A stretch of DNA of 64,000 nt, from NCBI GenBank assembly GCA_008330645.1, contig VLTN01000008.1:310001-374000 (forward strand), in the 5' to 3' direction. This document shows, piece after piece, positions 1-9,981 of this stretch (positions are counted from its first letter, which is position 1; the number at the start of each line of letters is the position of its first letter). The notes under the pieces were generated by a model. The model did not search any database and was not told the origin of the DNA. It worked only from the letters and a program-made list of their open reading frames with translations. The stretch is from Cafeteria roenbergensis. Lineage: Eukaryota > Sar > Bigyra > Bicosoecida > Cafeteriaceae. A program made the position numbers and the translations under genes.

Positions 1-1609
1 GTGAGCGTGGACGGCCAGAGCGGCACGTCGGCGACATCGGTGAACCAGCAGGCGAGCGGCGGGGGCGCTGGCGGGTCGCTGCTGGTGGTGGCGTCGCGTC
101 TGTCGGGCACGGGCGTGATGTCGGCGGACGGCGGCAGCGGCGCCGACGGCTACAGCAGCTACGACAGCAACGGCGGCTCGGGCGGCCGCATCGCGATGCA
201 CGTCAGCCACTCGGGCCGCGGCGACTTCCGCGGGACGGTTCGCGCGCGCGCCGGGGCGGCGTACGGGTCGTGGTCGTCGCAGAACGCGGCGGGCACGGTG
301 TTCTGGTGCGAGCGGCCGGGCACGGCGGTGGACCCGGACCCGGAGACGAACCGGTTCGGCTGCGGCGTGCGGCGTGTGGAGGCGGACAACGCCGGCCGGA
401 CGACGTCGACGTACCACACGCAGCTGGCCTTGGAGGGGGGTCGGCGCCGCTTCGAGGTGGACGAGCTGTACTTGGGGCCGTCGGTGCACTTCAGCGTGTC
501 GGCGCCTTCGGAGTTCGACGAGGACACCATGCCAGACGCGCGCACATCGCTGGTGCTGGGCAACGTGACGTCGTCGGGGTCGCAGGTCCCCACGCTGTTC
601 GTCGAGGCGGGCGTGACGCTCACGCTCGCGGGGCTGGGCGACGACGACGTGCAGGTGGGCCACGTGCGCACCACGTCGTCGCAGAGCGCGTTTGCCGGGG
701 AGTCGTCGTGGTCGACCCAGGTGGTGCGCCGGACGACGGTGCAGCGCCCGCTGGAGGTGTCTGTGGCGTCGTTGACGGTTGAGGAGCACGGCCGCGCGGT
801 GCTTCCGCCGTCGGTGGTGGTGCGGAACGCGGCGCTCAACGTGGCGGGCGAGCTGGTCGGCGTGAGGAGCCTGACGCTGGACCAGGGGTCGTCAACGACG
901 TTCTCGAGCGCGGGCGCGACGTGGGTGAACGACACGGCGGTGGGTCTGTCGGGCGAGTCGTGGGCGGCGTGGGCGTGCGGCGAGGGCCGTGTGACGACGT
1001 GCGCGTCGGGCGGGTCGGTGCGAGCGTCGGGCGGGGACCGCGGCCGTTTCGGCTTCTCGCAGCTTCGCATGCTGGGCAACGCGGCCCTCACGCTGGGAGC
1101 GGGTGTGACGGCGCTCGGCGCGGTGGAGGTGTCCGTGGAGGACACGTCGCGTCTGACGCTGGGCGCGCTTCCGAGCCAGCAGTTCCGGCTCACGGCGCGG
1201 GACGCGCTCCGCGTGGCTGTGGGCGCGGTTGTGAGCGGCGACGCCACGGGGTACACGGCCAACTCCCACCACTCCAGCTGCACCACCCCGGGCACGCGCG
1301 ACGGCGGGCGGCACGGCGGCGGCCCGGTGGGGACCACTTGCGGTGACTACGAGTGGCCGGTGCTGGCGGGGGGCGGCGGCCGGACCGCAACCCGGACGGG
1401 GGGCACCGGCGGGGGCTCGCTGCTGCTGCTGTGCAACTCGACGCCCTCGAGCGTGCTTGATGTGAACGGCACGGTGAGCGTGGACGGCCAGAGCGGCACG
1501 TCGGCGACATCGGTGAACCAGCAGGCGAGCGGCGGGGGCGCTGGCGGGTCGCTGCTGGTGGTGGCGTCGCGTCTGTCGGGCACGGGCGTGATGTCGGCGG
1601 ACGGCGGCA
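1..1609 (+). repeat. Internal duplication, period 1473 bp, in surface-protein gene
   Basis: Bases 1-136 are identical to 1474-1609, including every third codon position; similarity then decays over about 30 bases. The offset of 1473 bp equals 491 codons, so frame is kept. The window starts inside the first copy, so the true unit may extend upstream. Perfect identity over a stretch that is free to drift at synonymous sites points to recent duplication or gene conversion. Confidence 0.9.
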
Positions 1610-4600
1610 ACGGCGCCAACGGCTACAGCAGCTATGACTCTCGCCCCGGTTCGGGCGGCCGCATCGCTGCTCATGTTTTGTCGTCGTCCTGGAGTGGCTC
1701 GATCCACGCGTGCGCTGGGAATCCCTACGGCTCGTACTCCAATGCTCCTGGCACCGTGTACTTCTGCACGGGCACGCAGTGCGGGGGCGCGAGCAGGAGC
1801 GCGATGGGAAACGCGACCGACGCTTCGACACGGAGACGCGTCGTCGTCGATGCCTGCGGTCGCACCGTATCTTGGTCTGCCGCCATCGGTGATGGCTCCC
1901 GGCCGGCTGAGGCCTTGGACGTTGTCGAGCTGTCCAACAGGGGTGTGGCTACTCTCAGGCCAACGCGGGATGCTGCCAAGGTGCCATCAACCCAGCTGCG
2001 CGTTGGCTCCATTCTTGGTGACAACACTGGCTCCCTCAGCATCGAGCCAGCAACCTCTGTGGTCGTGCTTGGCACTGGGAGCGGCTGGGCCCCCGGCAAG
2101 AGCGAGGCAGTTATTCGGTACACCGACGCCGGAGAGCGCACGCTCTACACAGTGCAGCGTGTGCTCACGGGTAAGGCTGAGCTGTACTTCGCAGACATGT
2201 CGCTGGCCGCTGGAGGTGAGCTTCACCTCCCCGCAGTTGTATCCATCTGCAACATCTCCCTCTCGCTCCTTGGCGACGTCTACGGAGCCGAGACACTCAA
2301 GATCTGCCAAAACGCGCAGACGTCTGCTTCGCTTTCCATCACGGGGTGCAAGGACCCAGAGGCGAACAACTTCAACGTGGGCGCCGTGCACAGCGACAAC
2401 TCCACGTGCTACTACGGCGGCGTCCGCGGCTGCACATACGCTGTCGCTGCGAACTTTGATCCCCTCGCGGAAGTCAACGACGGCAGCTGCGTCCTTGCCT
2501 CTGGACTCGAGAACGGGTGCCCGTACGAGGCGGCAACGAACTACCTGGCGTCGTCGCTCGACGATGGGACTTGCGAGTTCCCAGACTTCGGGGCGCTAGC
2601 TGGCCAAATCGAGTCCCTTGAGGCGCAGATTGTGCCGCTGAAGACTCTCCTCAATGCCACCGAGTCACAGTTGACGGAAGAGAAGCAAGGACGAGCAGCC
2701 GACATTGCGAGGCTCGAGGCCACCATTGCCCAGCTCACTGGCAATGTGACAGACTTGGAGCGACTAGTGAGATTTTTCAACAGCAGCTGCGGCCCAGGCA
2801 GCTTCGAAGTTGCCAGCAAGCTGTCCGCCGCAGAGGCTGCAGTCGAAACTCTTCAGGGCAACGTTTCAGAGTTGCTTGGCCAGCTCAACGCGACGACCCA
2901 GCGCGCAGATGCCGCCGAGGCCGAGGTGCAGGCGAGCGATGCGAAGAATGCCCTTCTCCTGGACGACCTGGCAGCGTCCAGGGACCAAGTCGCGGCGCTT
3001 ACGCAGCGCGCTGAGCAGGCCGAATCTCAGGTGGTTGTGACATCCGCCAACAACACCCAACTTGCCGACGAGCTGGCGATGTGGAAGGCCCAGGCAATTG
3101 CCCAACGGGAGCGCGCAGATCTTGCCGAGGCGCGCGCGCAGACAAGCTCGTCGAACAGCACAGTCCTCGCCAGCGAGCTGGCGCTGTGCCGTGCAGACGC
3201 TGCGGCTCAAGAGGAGCGCGCAGACGCGGCCGAGGACGTGGCAGCCCAGCGGCTCGAACGCATTTCCGACCTGGAGGCCACCAACGAATTCCTATCAACG
3301 ACATCGAACGCCACGCAGCTGCACCTTGCGAGGCAAGTTTCCAATCTGACGGCATCAAACCTCGAGCTGGTGCAGCTGCTCAACACCACCAGACAAGCGC
3401 TGGAGGACAAGACAGCAACCTGCCCGGCTCCCGGAGATGGCACGTACGCGCCAGTGGACCCGTGCCCGCCCGGAGGCGACGTCAACTGCACCGATCTTGC
3501 CACAAGCGGCGCGGCGTGCACCTCTGGCGGTGCCTGTGCCAGCGGGATCTGCACCAATGGACAATGCGCCGCGGCGACTTGCTCTGACGGCGTTCGCCAG
3601 GGAAGCGCCGGCTCCAGTCACTACGAGACGGACACCGACTGCGGCGGGGATTGCAGCCCATGCCGGGCCGGCGGGCGGTGTTCCTCGGTGGGCGACTGCC
3701 AGGCCGGGCTCATCTGCTTCCAGAGCCTGTGCCAGGCCGACCCGTTCTCGGATTCTGGAACTGGCCAGGGCGGCGGCGTGGTGGTGCCTCAAGTGGACAA
3801 CTCGACAATGAACCTCGCCGATCTGCGCCCTTGCGTGCTCTCCGCTCAGTGCCGCTCGCGCGTCTGCGTCAGGGTCACCGACGGAACCGGCCAGACGGAG
3901 CCACCTTCGGCCGAGGCCCCTGGGCTTTGCGCTCCCGCAGCGCTCGACGACGGAGTGCTCAATGGCGACGAGGCGTGCGTGGATCGCCTGCCCGGTACCC
4001 GCTCCTGTGGTCTCGCTGAGCCTTGCTCCGCCACCTCAGACTGCAGCACCGGCGGCGCGTGCCTTGACGGCACGTGCCGCGCCCCCACCTGCACCGACGG
4101 CGTGCTGGACCCGCTTCACGAGACGGACGTCGACTGCGGCACCTCCGGGGATATGCCACCGACCAGTGGATCGGCCTGCCCGGCCTGCCAGGTCGGAGCC
4201 GCGTGCGAGGCGGACGACGACTGCGCTAGCGGGACGTGCCTGTCGGGTGTGTGCTCTGCGCCGCCCTCATGCGACAACGGCGTGCGGGATGGCAGCGAGA
4301 CTTGCGTCGACGGCGGGGGCGCTGACTGTGCGCCGTGCGCACCACTGGCAGCTTGCCTGGTGGGTTCAGACTGCGACTCCGGCGTGTGCAACCAACGCGC
4401 CAACGTTTGCGAGCGGCCCACGTGCTCGGACGGCGTCATGAATGGCGACGAAACCGGGGTGGACTGCGGCGGCTCGTCGGGCTGCAGCCGCTGCGCCACC
4501 GGCGACCGCTGCACCAGCGGCTCGGACTGCGATTCCCAGTCTTGCCAGCTCGGGTTCTGCGCCGCCCCCACCTGCTCAGACGGGATCCGTCAGGCGGACG

Positions 4601-7600
4601 AGGCCCCGGGCGGCGACTGCGGCGGGCCGCGGTGCTCGCTCTGCACTGCAGGTGTGTCCTGCGCGACATCGGACCAGTGCGAGGGCCAGTGCGTGGCCGG
4701 CGTGTGTCAGGCGCCAAGGTGCGACAACCGGGTGCTCGACGGCGCCGAGCACGACGTTGACTGTGGCCCCGAGAGCTCCGGCTGCCCAAGGTGCACGGCG
4801 GGCCAGCTGTGCCAGAGCGGCTCGGCCTGCCTCGGCGGCACTTGCACGGACGGCCGCTGCGCTGCCCTCTCTCCCGAGGCCATCCTGAACCTCACATCGT
4901 CGACTGGCGACGGGACGGGCACCCCGGAGAGCGCTTGCCCGCTTGGGAACGGGACCTGCGGCGGCCTGTGCGGTCCTTGTGGCGAGGGACGGAGCTGCTC
5001 CGATGCCGGAGACTGCGCCAGTGGTCTCCGCTGCGCGTCCCGCGTGTGCGTCGCCACCTGCGAGGGCCAGTGCGGCAGCGCCGGCTGCCCCAAGTGCGAG
5101 GCAGGCCAGTCTGCCCAGACCGGCGACGCGTGCATCTCGGGCTTGCTGGATACCAGGACGCTCACATGTGCGCTTCCGGACCACTGCACCAACGGCCGGA
5201 AGGACCCAGACCTCGGCGAGACGGCCGTGGACTTTGGCGGCCAGTGCGGGTCGCTTCGCTCCGACGGCGCCCAGTGCCGCGTCGGCGACGACTGCCTTGG
5301 TGCCTTTTGCCACCCCACACGAGCCGTGTGCTCGCCTGAGCACTGTGCGGACGGTGTTCTTTCGGGCGACGAAACCTGCGTGGACGGCGGTGGGTCGTGT
5401 CCCTCTGGCTGCGCGCCGCGGAGCGCTTGCCTCAAGGCGACCGACTGCACCGTCGCCGGGTCCCAGTGCGTGGGCGGCGTTTGCTCGGTGCCCAGCAACT
5501 GCTCAAACGGGCGCAAGGACCACGGCGAAGTGGCCGTCGATGTTGGCCCGAGCTGCGGGCCTACTCCGGCGGGCGGCGTCTGCTCTGCCTCCAGCGAGTG
5601 CTCTTCGCTCGATTGCCGTTTCCCCTTCGCCGGGGCTCGGCTTGGCACCTGCGGCGAAGGGGACTGCTTTGACGGCGTCTGGCAGCGCCAGCGGGAGGCG
5701 GACCTCGACTGCGGGTCTGCCTGCGGCAGGAGCAGGCTCTGCCCTGTGTACGCTCGCTGCTCCATCTCGGGCGACTGCGAGTCGGGCAGATGCGCCGGCG
5801 GGGCCTGCCAGCCTGCGCTGACCTGCGTGCCTGGCCAGTGTGGCGGCAAGTGCCCGCCTTGCCCGCTGGAGATGCCGTGTAGCACCGCTACCGACTGCCT
5901 GAGCGGCAACTGCGCGTTCGGGATGTGCGCTGCAGCGGCGCCCGGGCAGGACGCAGCGGGATGCAGCGGCTCCGGCTCCCTCACGGTGGACGCGGGCGAC
6001 CAGTCGCAGCAGCCCGGGCTGGGCTTCTTGGTGGACGAGACAGCCGTGGTGCAGCCCGGCGTGCCCTACGCTAGCAGCATGACGCCGTCGTCGGGTCCGT
6101 CCGGCCCCACCTCCAGTGTCCGCTTCTACGGCGGGGCCTTCGACGTGTCGCCCACCGCAATCTTCCGCACAGTGGTTGCGAGCCCCGCCACGCGGGCCCG
6201 CCTGCCCGGGTCGGCGTCCGGCACGTGCATGCCTGCCGGCGATTCCTTCGTGGAGTGCGGGGTCCCGTCCCACTCGCGCGCCACGGTGGTGCTCGCGGTG
6301 GAGTACTCGGCGTCGGGATCAGTCGACGGGCCGTGGCTTCGCGTGCAGCCCTTCTACTTCAGCACGGGGCGCTACCGTATCACCGGCCGAGCGGGCGCCG
6401 TCACGGGCCTCCGCATCACGTCAAGCCCCGCGTCGCTGGTCCAGGGCTCCCCCTTGCTGCCGGCGCCGGCCGTGTCGCTAGTTGATGACTTTGGCGCCGT
6501 AGTGACCACGGACTCCAGCACGATCGTTCGCGTCTCGGTGTTCTCCACCGTCCTCGAGCAGCAGGTCAGCGGGCTTCAGGCAACTGCTGGGTCAGACGGG
6601 TCCGCGACTCCGCAGGCCTCCAGGGCACACGACGGCGTGGCGACGTTTGAGGGCCTCAGCGTGGCGGCAGGCAGCCAAATCATCGGGCACGGTCTGCGCC
6701 TCGTGTTTGAGGCCCACGGGTGCGCTGGCGCAGGCGCGATCGGCGCCGCCACGGACCTCATGCGAGGATTCGCGAAGCTCCCCGACGCCAGCGAAGACGA
6801 GTCGGTCGCCGAGTGCGAGGTACTGGACTCTGGCGGGCGCTGCTGCGAGGCCCCTGCAGCCCTTGATGCGTGCGGCATTTGCTCGACGGCACCGGGCGTG
6901 GGCGAGGCCACCTGCGGAATCCGGATCGACGTGCCCGTCGTGGTCGCCCCGGCTGCGGGCACCGGCGCGCCGGCATCGAGCGCGCAGCTGCTCCCCGCCG
7001 AGATCGCGCGTCGCATGCAAGTTGCCGTCGGCAATGTGGCTGGCTTCCCGACGGCGGCGACTGGCTCCGCAAGCGTGAGCGAGGCCGGGACCATCGGCGG
7101 CGTTCCCCTCGCCGCAGCGTCGAACGGGGGCACAGCCGCTGTCTCCGCCGAGCAGCCTCGAGGCGCGGGCGAGCAGCTCGTCGTGTCTGTGCTCGTGCCT
7201 CCTCCCGCCGGAGGCTGGCCCGGCGCTGGCCCCAACAGCCGCGAAGAAGTGGAGCAGCGGCTGCTGGGCGCGACGACCGACCCTGGCTCGGCGCTGTTCG
7301 ACCAGAGCGCCGCAGGCAGCGACCCAGCCCTCGGGGACAGCTCTCTCAGCGTCCTGCCTGATGCGTCGCAGGCGGCCCCCGTGCTGAGCGGCGGGGTTGT
7401 GTGCTCCGGCGCATGCTCCGCGATGGACATTGCCGCCGGCTGCATGCTCTGCGCCGACGACCCGGCCGGCCTGACGTCCAACGCCTCGCTCACCGCGACC
7501 CACTGCGCTGCTGCGGGCGGCCAGGGCGAAGTCACGCCCGACGGCCCCACCGATCCAGAAGGCGGCGGCGACGGCGTGCCAGAGGGCACCGACGACCCCG

Positions 7601-9528
7601 CAGCATCCCTGCCCCTGGCCCAGTTCGGTGCAGTCTCTCCCTCGGACGAGGCGCTTGCCAACATCCATGCTGCTGTCGTCGCTACCACGGCAGTCGTGGC
7701 CCTTGCGCAAGGAGCGGTGGACGCGGTGCGCGCTGCCCGAGCAATGGGGCCACTGCACTCCGGCCCCGGCTCCGGCGTCGCGGCCGCCCTCCCAGGCCTG
7801 GCAGCCGTCGGGATGGGCCTCTGGGACGTCGCAGACCACGGCCAGTTCACGACGATGCTCTCCCTGCTTCACGTCGCCTCGCCGCCAGTCGTGGCCCACA
7901 CCGGGCAGATGGTCGTGTCTGCTGGTGGCCTGGTCCCAGGGGCTTGGAGCATCCTGGAGCCGGTTCTCGGGCCGATGGTCGGCCCCGCACCCGCAGAACC
8001 TCCGCTGCAGGGCGCATCGCCCAACGCCACTTCCACGCCGACCCAGTCGCAGGCCTCGTGGCAGCGGTTCCCCGACGACCCCGCGGCAACCGGAGACGCT
8101 TCGGCTCCCGCGTCCGTCCGGATCCTTTCGTCCTTCGTGGGGGCTAGGCCGGAGGAGCTCCTGGCTCTCGCGCTCGCGCTCTTCGTGCTGGCCGAGCTGC
8201 TGGTGGCGGTCGTGTTCGGCGTCGCTTTGGTGATCGCTTGCCGCGCGCCGGCACCAGCACCGGTGCCAGCGCCGGCACCGGCGTCCACCCGCACGCGCAA
8301 CCCGATGCGCAAGGCGGCCCCGGGTCCAGGTGGCGCGCCTGCGTCAACGTCGTCGGGCCCCGTTGCCGTCTCCGCAGTTGCGGCAGTCGGCAACAGGATG
8401 GCGTCGGCCATGCTGCTCGTCGCGACCATCTTCCTGGGTGCCGTGACGGTCGCAGCTCTCTTCGGCATCTCGGCGCCGTCGAGCAGCGCTGATGCGGCAA
8501 CGAGCGGCTGGCTCGTGCTGGCCGTCTTCTCCGGCGGGCTGGCGGCCCTCTGCTGTGCCGTGATCCTGCGGGCCAAGCCCTGCGCCTGCACGGCCTCTCT
8601 GTGCGCCTCTTGCCGGAGAGGGGTGGGCGCGCCCGGCCAGGGCCCGGACGCTCACGCTTACCAGGGCAAGGGCGCGCGTCTCGTCGACGGCACTCGCCGC
8701 TTCGACCACGCCAGGGCCGGCGCGCTTTGGTGGCTGGTCATTGTGATGGTCGCCGACCGCATCGCAAGCGCGCTCCTGCTGGTGCTTCTCTCGTCGCGGC
8801 CCGGCGCCCAGACCGGCGCCATGCTCGCCAAGCAGGTGCTCCTCCTCGCCGCGGTGCTCTCGCTCCGCCCAGGAGCCAACCCCGCGGCGCAGCTCGTCAC
8901 CGCCGTCATCACCGCGTGGCGTGTGCTCGTTCTCGCGCTCATGCTGGCATTCGTCCCGCCGTACTCGTCGACCAACGTTGCCACCCTCCGCGCGGTGGGT
9001 GAGGTGGTCGTGGTGCTGCAGATCGTCTGCGCCTTCGGCTTGCTGGCCTTGGTGCTGCTCCGCTTCGGCCCCGTCGCTCGCTTCGCTGCTGCTGCCACTG
9101 CGCCCTGCTGCGCGGCGAGCTCGCGGCGCAGCATGCGCAAGTCCATCGCCGGCCCCGACGCAGCCAGCGGGGCCTCAAGGCAGAGCCTGGTTTCCGCTGC
9201 CGGCAGCGCAGCTCCTCCGCCGCCGGGCCAAACGCTAGCTGCCTCCCCGATCGCAGCAACTGCCAACCCCATGCAGCGGCACAGCTCCGCCGCGCCTGCG
9301 AAGAAGCCCGACGCCAGCGAGGCTCCGCCGGCAGGCAAGCGCCTGGTGGAGCGAAAGGCGTTCGCTCCTGCGGAGCTGCGCGCAGGCTCCGGCTCTGACG
9401 GAGGCGCAAGGCTGCTGAACAAGGGCTCCACTGACGCAGCCGGGCGAGCTGGCAGCGCGAAGCTGCGGCCCAGCGACAACCCGATGCTCAAGCCTCGGCG
9501 CCTCACAAAGACCCCGCGACTCGACTGA
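1..9528 (+). CDS. Giant mosaic cell-surface protein, 5' end outside window
   Basis: The frame is already open at base 1, so the start lies upstream; 3175 residues are visible. In order: Gly/Ser-rich beta-type region (1-780) with a duplicated block (residues 1-55 and 492-546); three short Cys units ending DGSC/DGTC/NSTC (about 780-860); a heptad-rich coiled coil with many N-glycosylation sequons (865-1140); about eleven Cys-rich units of the type CxDGVxxGxETxVDCGGxCxxC (1184-1980); a beta-rich, possibly Ig-like stretch (1990-2260) with a DxCGIC motif near 2295; an Ala/Pro/Ser linker; then six or seven hydrophobic segments (about 2720-2747, 2800-2824, 2836-2856, 2908-2930, 2941-2955, 2965-2985, 2999-3023) and a basic cytoplasmic tail. 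The layout implies a large extracellular adhesion or recognition part on a polytopic membrane anchor. Proteins of this general build are common in stramenopiles. No enzyme motif was recognised, and the function is unknown. Confidence 0.85.
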   Translation: MSVDGQSGTSATSVNQQASGGGAGGSLLVVASRLSGTGVMSADGGSGADGYSSYDSNGGSGGRIAMHVSHSGRGDFRGTVRARAGAAYGSWSSQNAAGTVFWCERPGTAVDPDPETNRFGCGVRRVEADNAGRTTSTYHTQLALEGGRRRFEVDELYLGPSVHFSVSAPSEFDEDTMPDARTSLVLGNVTSSGSQVPTLFVEAGVTLTLAGLGDDDVQVGHVRTTSSQSAFAGESSWSTQVVRRTTVQRPLEVSVASLTVEEHGRAVLPPSVVVRNAALNVAGELVGVRSLTLDQGSSTTFSSAGATWVNDTAVGLSGESWAAWACGEGRVTTCASGGSVRASGGDRGRFGFSQLRMLGNAALTLGAGVTALGAVEVSVEDTSRLTLGALPSQQFRLTARDALRVAVGAVVSGDATGYTANSHHSSCTTPGTRDGGRHGGGPVGTTCGDYEWPVLAGGGGRTATRTGGTGGGSLLLLCNSTPSSVLDVNGTVSVDGQSGTSATSVNQQASGGGAGGSLLVVASRLSGTGVMSADGGNGANGYSSYDSRPGSGGRIAAHVLSSSWSGSIHACAGNPYGSYSNAPGTVYFCTGTQCGGASRSAMGNATDASTRRRVVVDACGRTVSWSAAIGDGSRPAEALDVVELSNRGVATLRPTRDAAKVPSTQLRVGSILGDNTGSLSIEPATSVVVLGTGSGWAPGKSEAVIRYTDAGERTLYTVQRVLTGKAELYFADMSLAAGGELHLPAVVSICNISLSLLGDVYGAETLKICQNAQTSASLSITGCKDPEANNFNVGAVHSDNSTCYYGGVRGCTYAVAANFDPLAEVNDGSCVLASGLENGCPYEAATNYLASSLDDGTCEFPDFGALAGQIESLEAQIVPLKTLLNATESQLTEEKQGRAADIARLEATIAQLTGNVTDLERLVRFFNSSCGPGSFEVASKLSAAEAAVETLQGNVSELLGQLNATTQRADAAEAEVQASDAKNALLLDDLAASRDQVAALTQRAEQAESQVVVTSANNTQLADELAMWKAQAIAQRERADLAEARAQTSSSNSTVLASELALCRADAAAQEERADAAEDVAAQRLERISDLEATNEFLSTTSNATQLHLARQVSNLTASNLELVQLLNTTRQALEDKTATCPAPGDGTYAPVDPCPPGGDVNCTDLATSGAACTSGGACASGICTNGQCAAATCSDGVRQGSAGSSHYETDTDCGGDCSPCRAGGRCSSVGDCQAGLICFQSLCQADPFSDSGTGQGGGVVVPQVDNSTMNLADLRPCVLSAQCRSRVCVRVTDGTGQTEPPSAEAPGLCAPAALDDGVLNGDEACVDRLPGTRSCGLAEPCSATSDCSTGGACLDGTCRAPTCTDGVLDPLHETDVDCGTSGDMPPTSGSACPACQVGAACEADDDCASGTCLSGVCSAPPSCDNGVRDGSETCVDGGGADCAPCAPLAACLVGSDCDSGVCNQRANVCERPTCSDGVMNGDETGVDCGGSSGCSRCATGDRCTSGSDCDSQSCQLGFCAAPTCSDGIRQADEAPGGDCGGPRCSLCTAGVSCATSDQCEGQCVAGVCQAPRCDNRVLDGAEHDVDCGPESSGCPRCTAGQLCQSGSACLGGTCTDGRCAALSPEAILNLTSSTGDGTGTPESACPLGNGTCGGLCGPCGEGRSCSDAGDCASGLRCASRVCVATCEGQCGSAGCPKCEAGQSAQTGDACISGLLDTRTLTCALPDHCTNGRKDPDLGETAVDFGGQCGSLRSDGAQCRVGDDCLGAFCHPTRAVCSPEHCADGVLSGDETCVDGGGSCPSGCAPRSACLKATDCTVAGSQCVGGVCSVPSNCSNGRKDHGEVAVDVGPSCGPTPAGGVCSASSECSSLDCRFPFAGARLGTCGEGDCFDGVWQRQREADLDCGSACGRSRLCPVYARCSISGDCESGRCAGGACQPALTCVPGQCGGKCPPCPLEMPCSTATDCLSGNCAFGMCAAAAPGQDAAGCSGSGSLTVDAGDQSQQPGLGFLVDETAVVQPGVPYASSMTPSSGPSGPTSSVRFYGGAFDVSPTAIFRTVVASPATRARLPGSASGTCMPAGDSFVECGVPSHSRATVVLAVEYSASGSVDGPWLRVQPFYFSTGRYRITGRAGAVTGLRITSSPASLVQGSPLLPAPAVSLVDDFGAVVTTDSSTIVRVSVFSTVLEQQVSGLQATAGSDGSATPQASRAHDGVATFEGLSVAAGSQIIGHGLRLVFEAHGCAGAGAIGAATDLMRGFAKLPDASEDESVAECEVLDSGGRCCEAPAALDACGICSTAPGVGEATCGIRIDVPVVVAPAAGTGAPASSAQLLPAEIARRMQVAVGNVAGFPTAATGSASVSEAGTIGGVPLAAASNGGTAAVSAEQPRGAGEQLVVSVLVPPPAGGWPGAGPNSREEVEQRLLGATTDPGSALFDQSAAGSDPALGDSSLSVLPDASQAAPVLSGGVVCSGACSAMDIAAGCMLCADDPAGLTSNASLTATHCAAAGGQGEVTPDGPTDPEGGGDGVPEGTDDPAASLPLAQFGAVSPSDEALANIHAAVVATTAVVALAQGAVDAVRAARAMGPLHSGPGSGVAAALPGLAAVGMGLWDVADHGQFTTMLSLLHVASPPVVAHTGQMVVSAGGLVPGAWSILEPVLGPMVGPAPAEPPLQGASPNATSTPTQSQASWQRFPDDPAATGDASAPASVRILSSFVGARPEELLALALALFVLAELLVAVVFGVALVIACRAPAPAPVPAPAPASTRTRNPMRKAAPGPGGAPASTSSGPVAVSAVAAVGNRMASAMLLVATIFLGAVTVAALFGISAPSSSADAATSGWLVLAVFSGGLAALCCAVILRAKPCACTASLCASCRRGVGAPGQGPDAHAYQGKGARLVDGTRRFDHARAGALWWLVIVMVADRIASALLLVLLSSRPGAQTGAMLAKQVLLLAAVLSLRPGANPAAQLVTAVITAWRVLVLALMLAFVPPYSSTNVATLRAVGEVVVVLQIVCAFGLLALVLLRFGPVARFAAAATAPCCAASSRRSMRKSIAGPDAASGASRQSLVSAAGSAAPPPPGQTLAASPIAATANPMQRHSSAAPAKKPDASEAPPAGKRLVERKAFAPAELRAGSGSDGGARLLNKGSTDAAGRAGSAKLRPSDNPMLKPRRLTKTPRLD
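3550..5940 (+). repeat. Tandem Cys-rich repeats within surface-protein gene
   Basis: About eleven degenerate units, each around 50-75 codons, pair a DGV/NGR...ETxVDCGG segment with a following Cys cluster of type CxxGxxCxxxxDCxSGxCxxGxC. Unit starts are recognisable near 3579, 3943, 4089, 4268, 4423, 4570, 4720, 5182, 5341, 5500 and 5662. The regular Cys pairs suggest disulfide-bonded extracellular modules. Some units have lost the CGG or a Cys, for example near 5182 and 5500. Confidence 0.8.
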
Positions 9529-9981
9529 TTGACGTCAGAGGGTAGCTCGAATGATACTCACCCCGCCTGCATCCGGCTCTGTTTGCCATTCAGCCGGCAT
9601 CGTTTTTGCCTGCCCCCGACTGCCACGTTGCACAAATACGACTTCCGACTCCCGCGCGTTTGCTGGTCAAGTGAATCTATCTTGCGACTGTGCTGGCTGA
9701 CCCTGTGTGCGGAATGGCCAGAATCGTTTCGACCCGACCTCGCAACAGAGGCTCACCAGCTTTGCATTCGCTCTCATAGGGGCGCCCGCCATACCACCCA
9801 GCGCGCTTTCGCCCACACGCCGGCGCCACGCCGGTCCGCCTCCTGGTGAAGCTCTGCTCCGCATCGGTCAAAACTGCTCTGCCGGAAACTGCCACTGGAG
9901 CGCGGGAGCAGGCCAAAGCGTTTGCCCGGCCACTCTGGCCACGCCGTGCCGGGCCGCAGCGAGCCCTGGAGTTCCCCCAGG
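9529..9981. other. Intergenic region, surface protein to ICME
   Basis: This holds the 3' flank of the surface-protein gene and the 5' flank of the methylesterase gene. A perfect palindrome TGACGTCA (a CRE/ATF-like octamer) lies at 9530-9537, one base after the stop codon; it may be chance. No convincing gene, tRNA or repeat is visible. Confidence 0.5.

Noticed and set aside
9530-9537. TGACGTCA palindrome as a functional CRE
   Set aside because: A single octamer one base after a stop codon, not in a promoter of a minus-strand gene; chance is the simplest reading.
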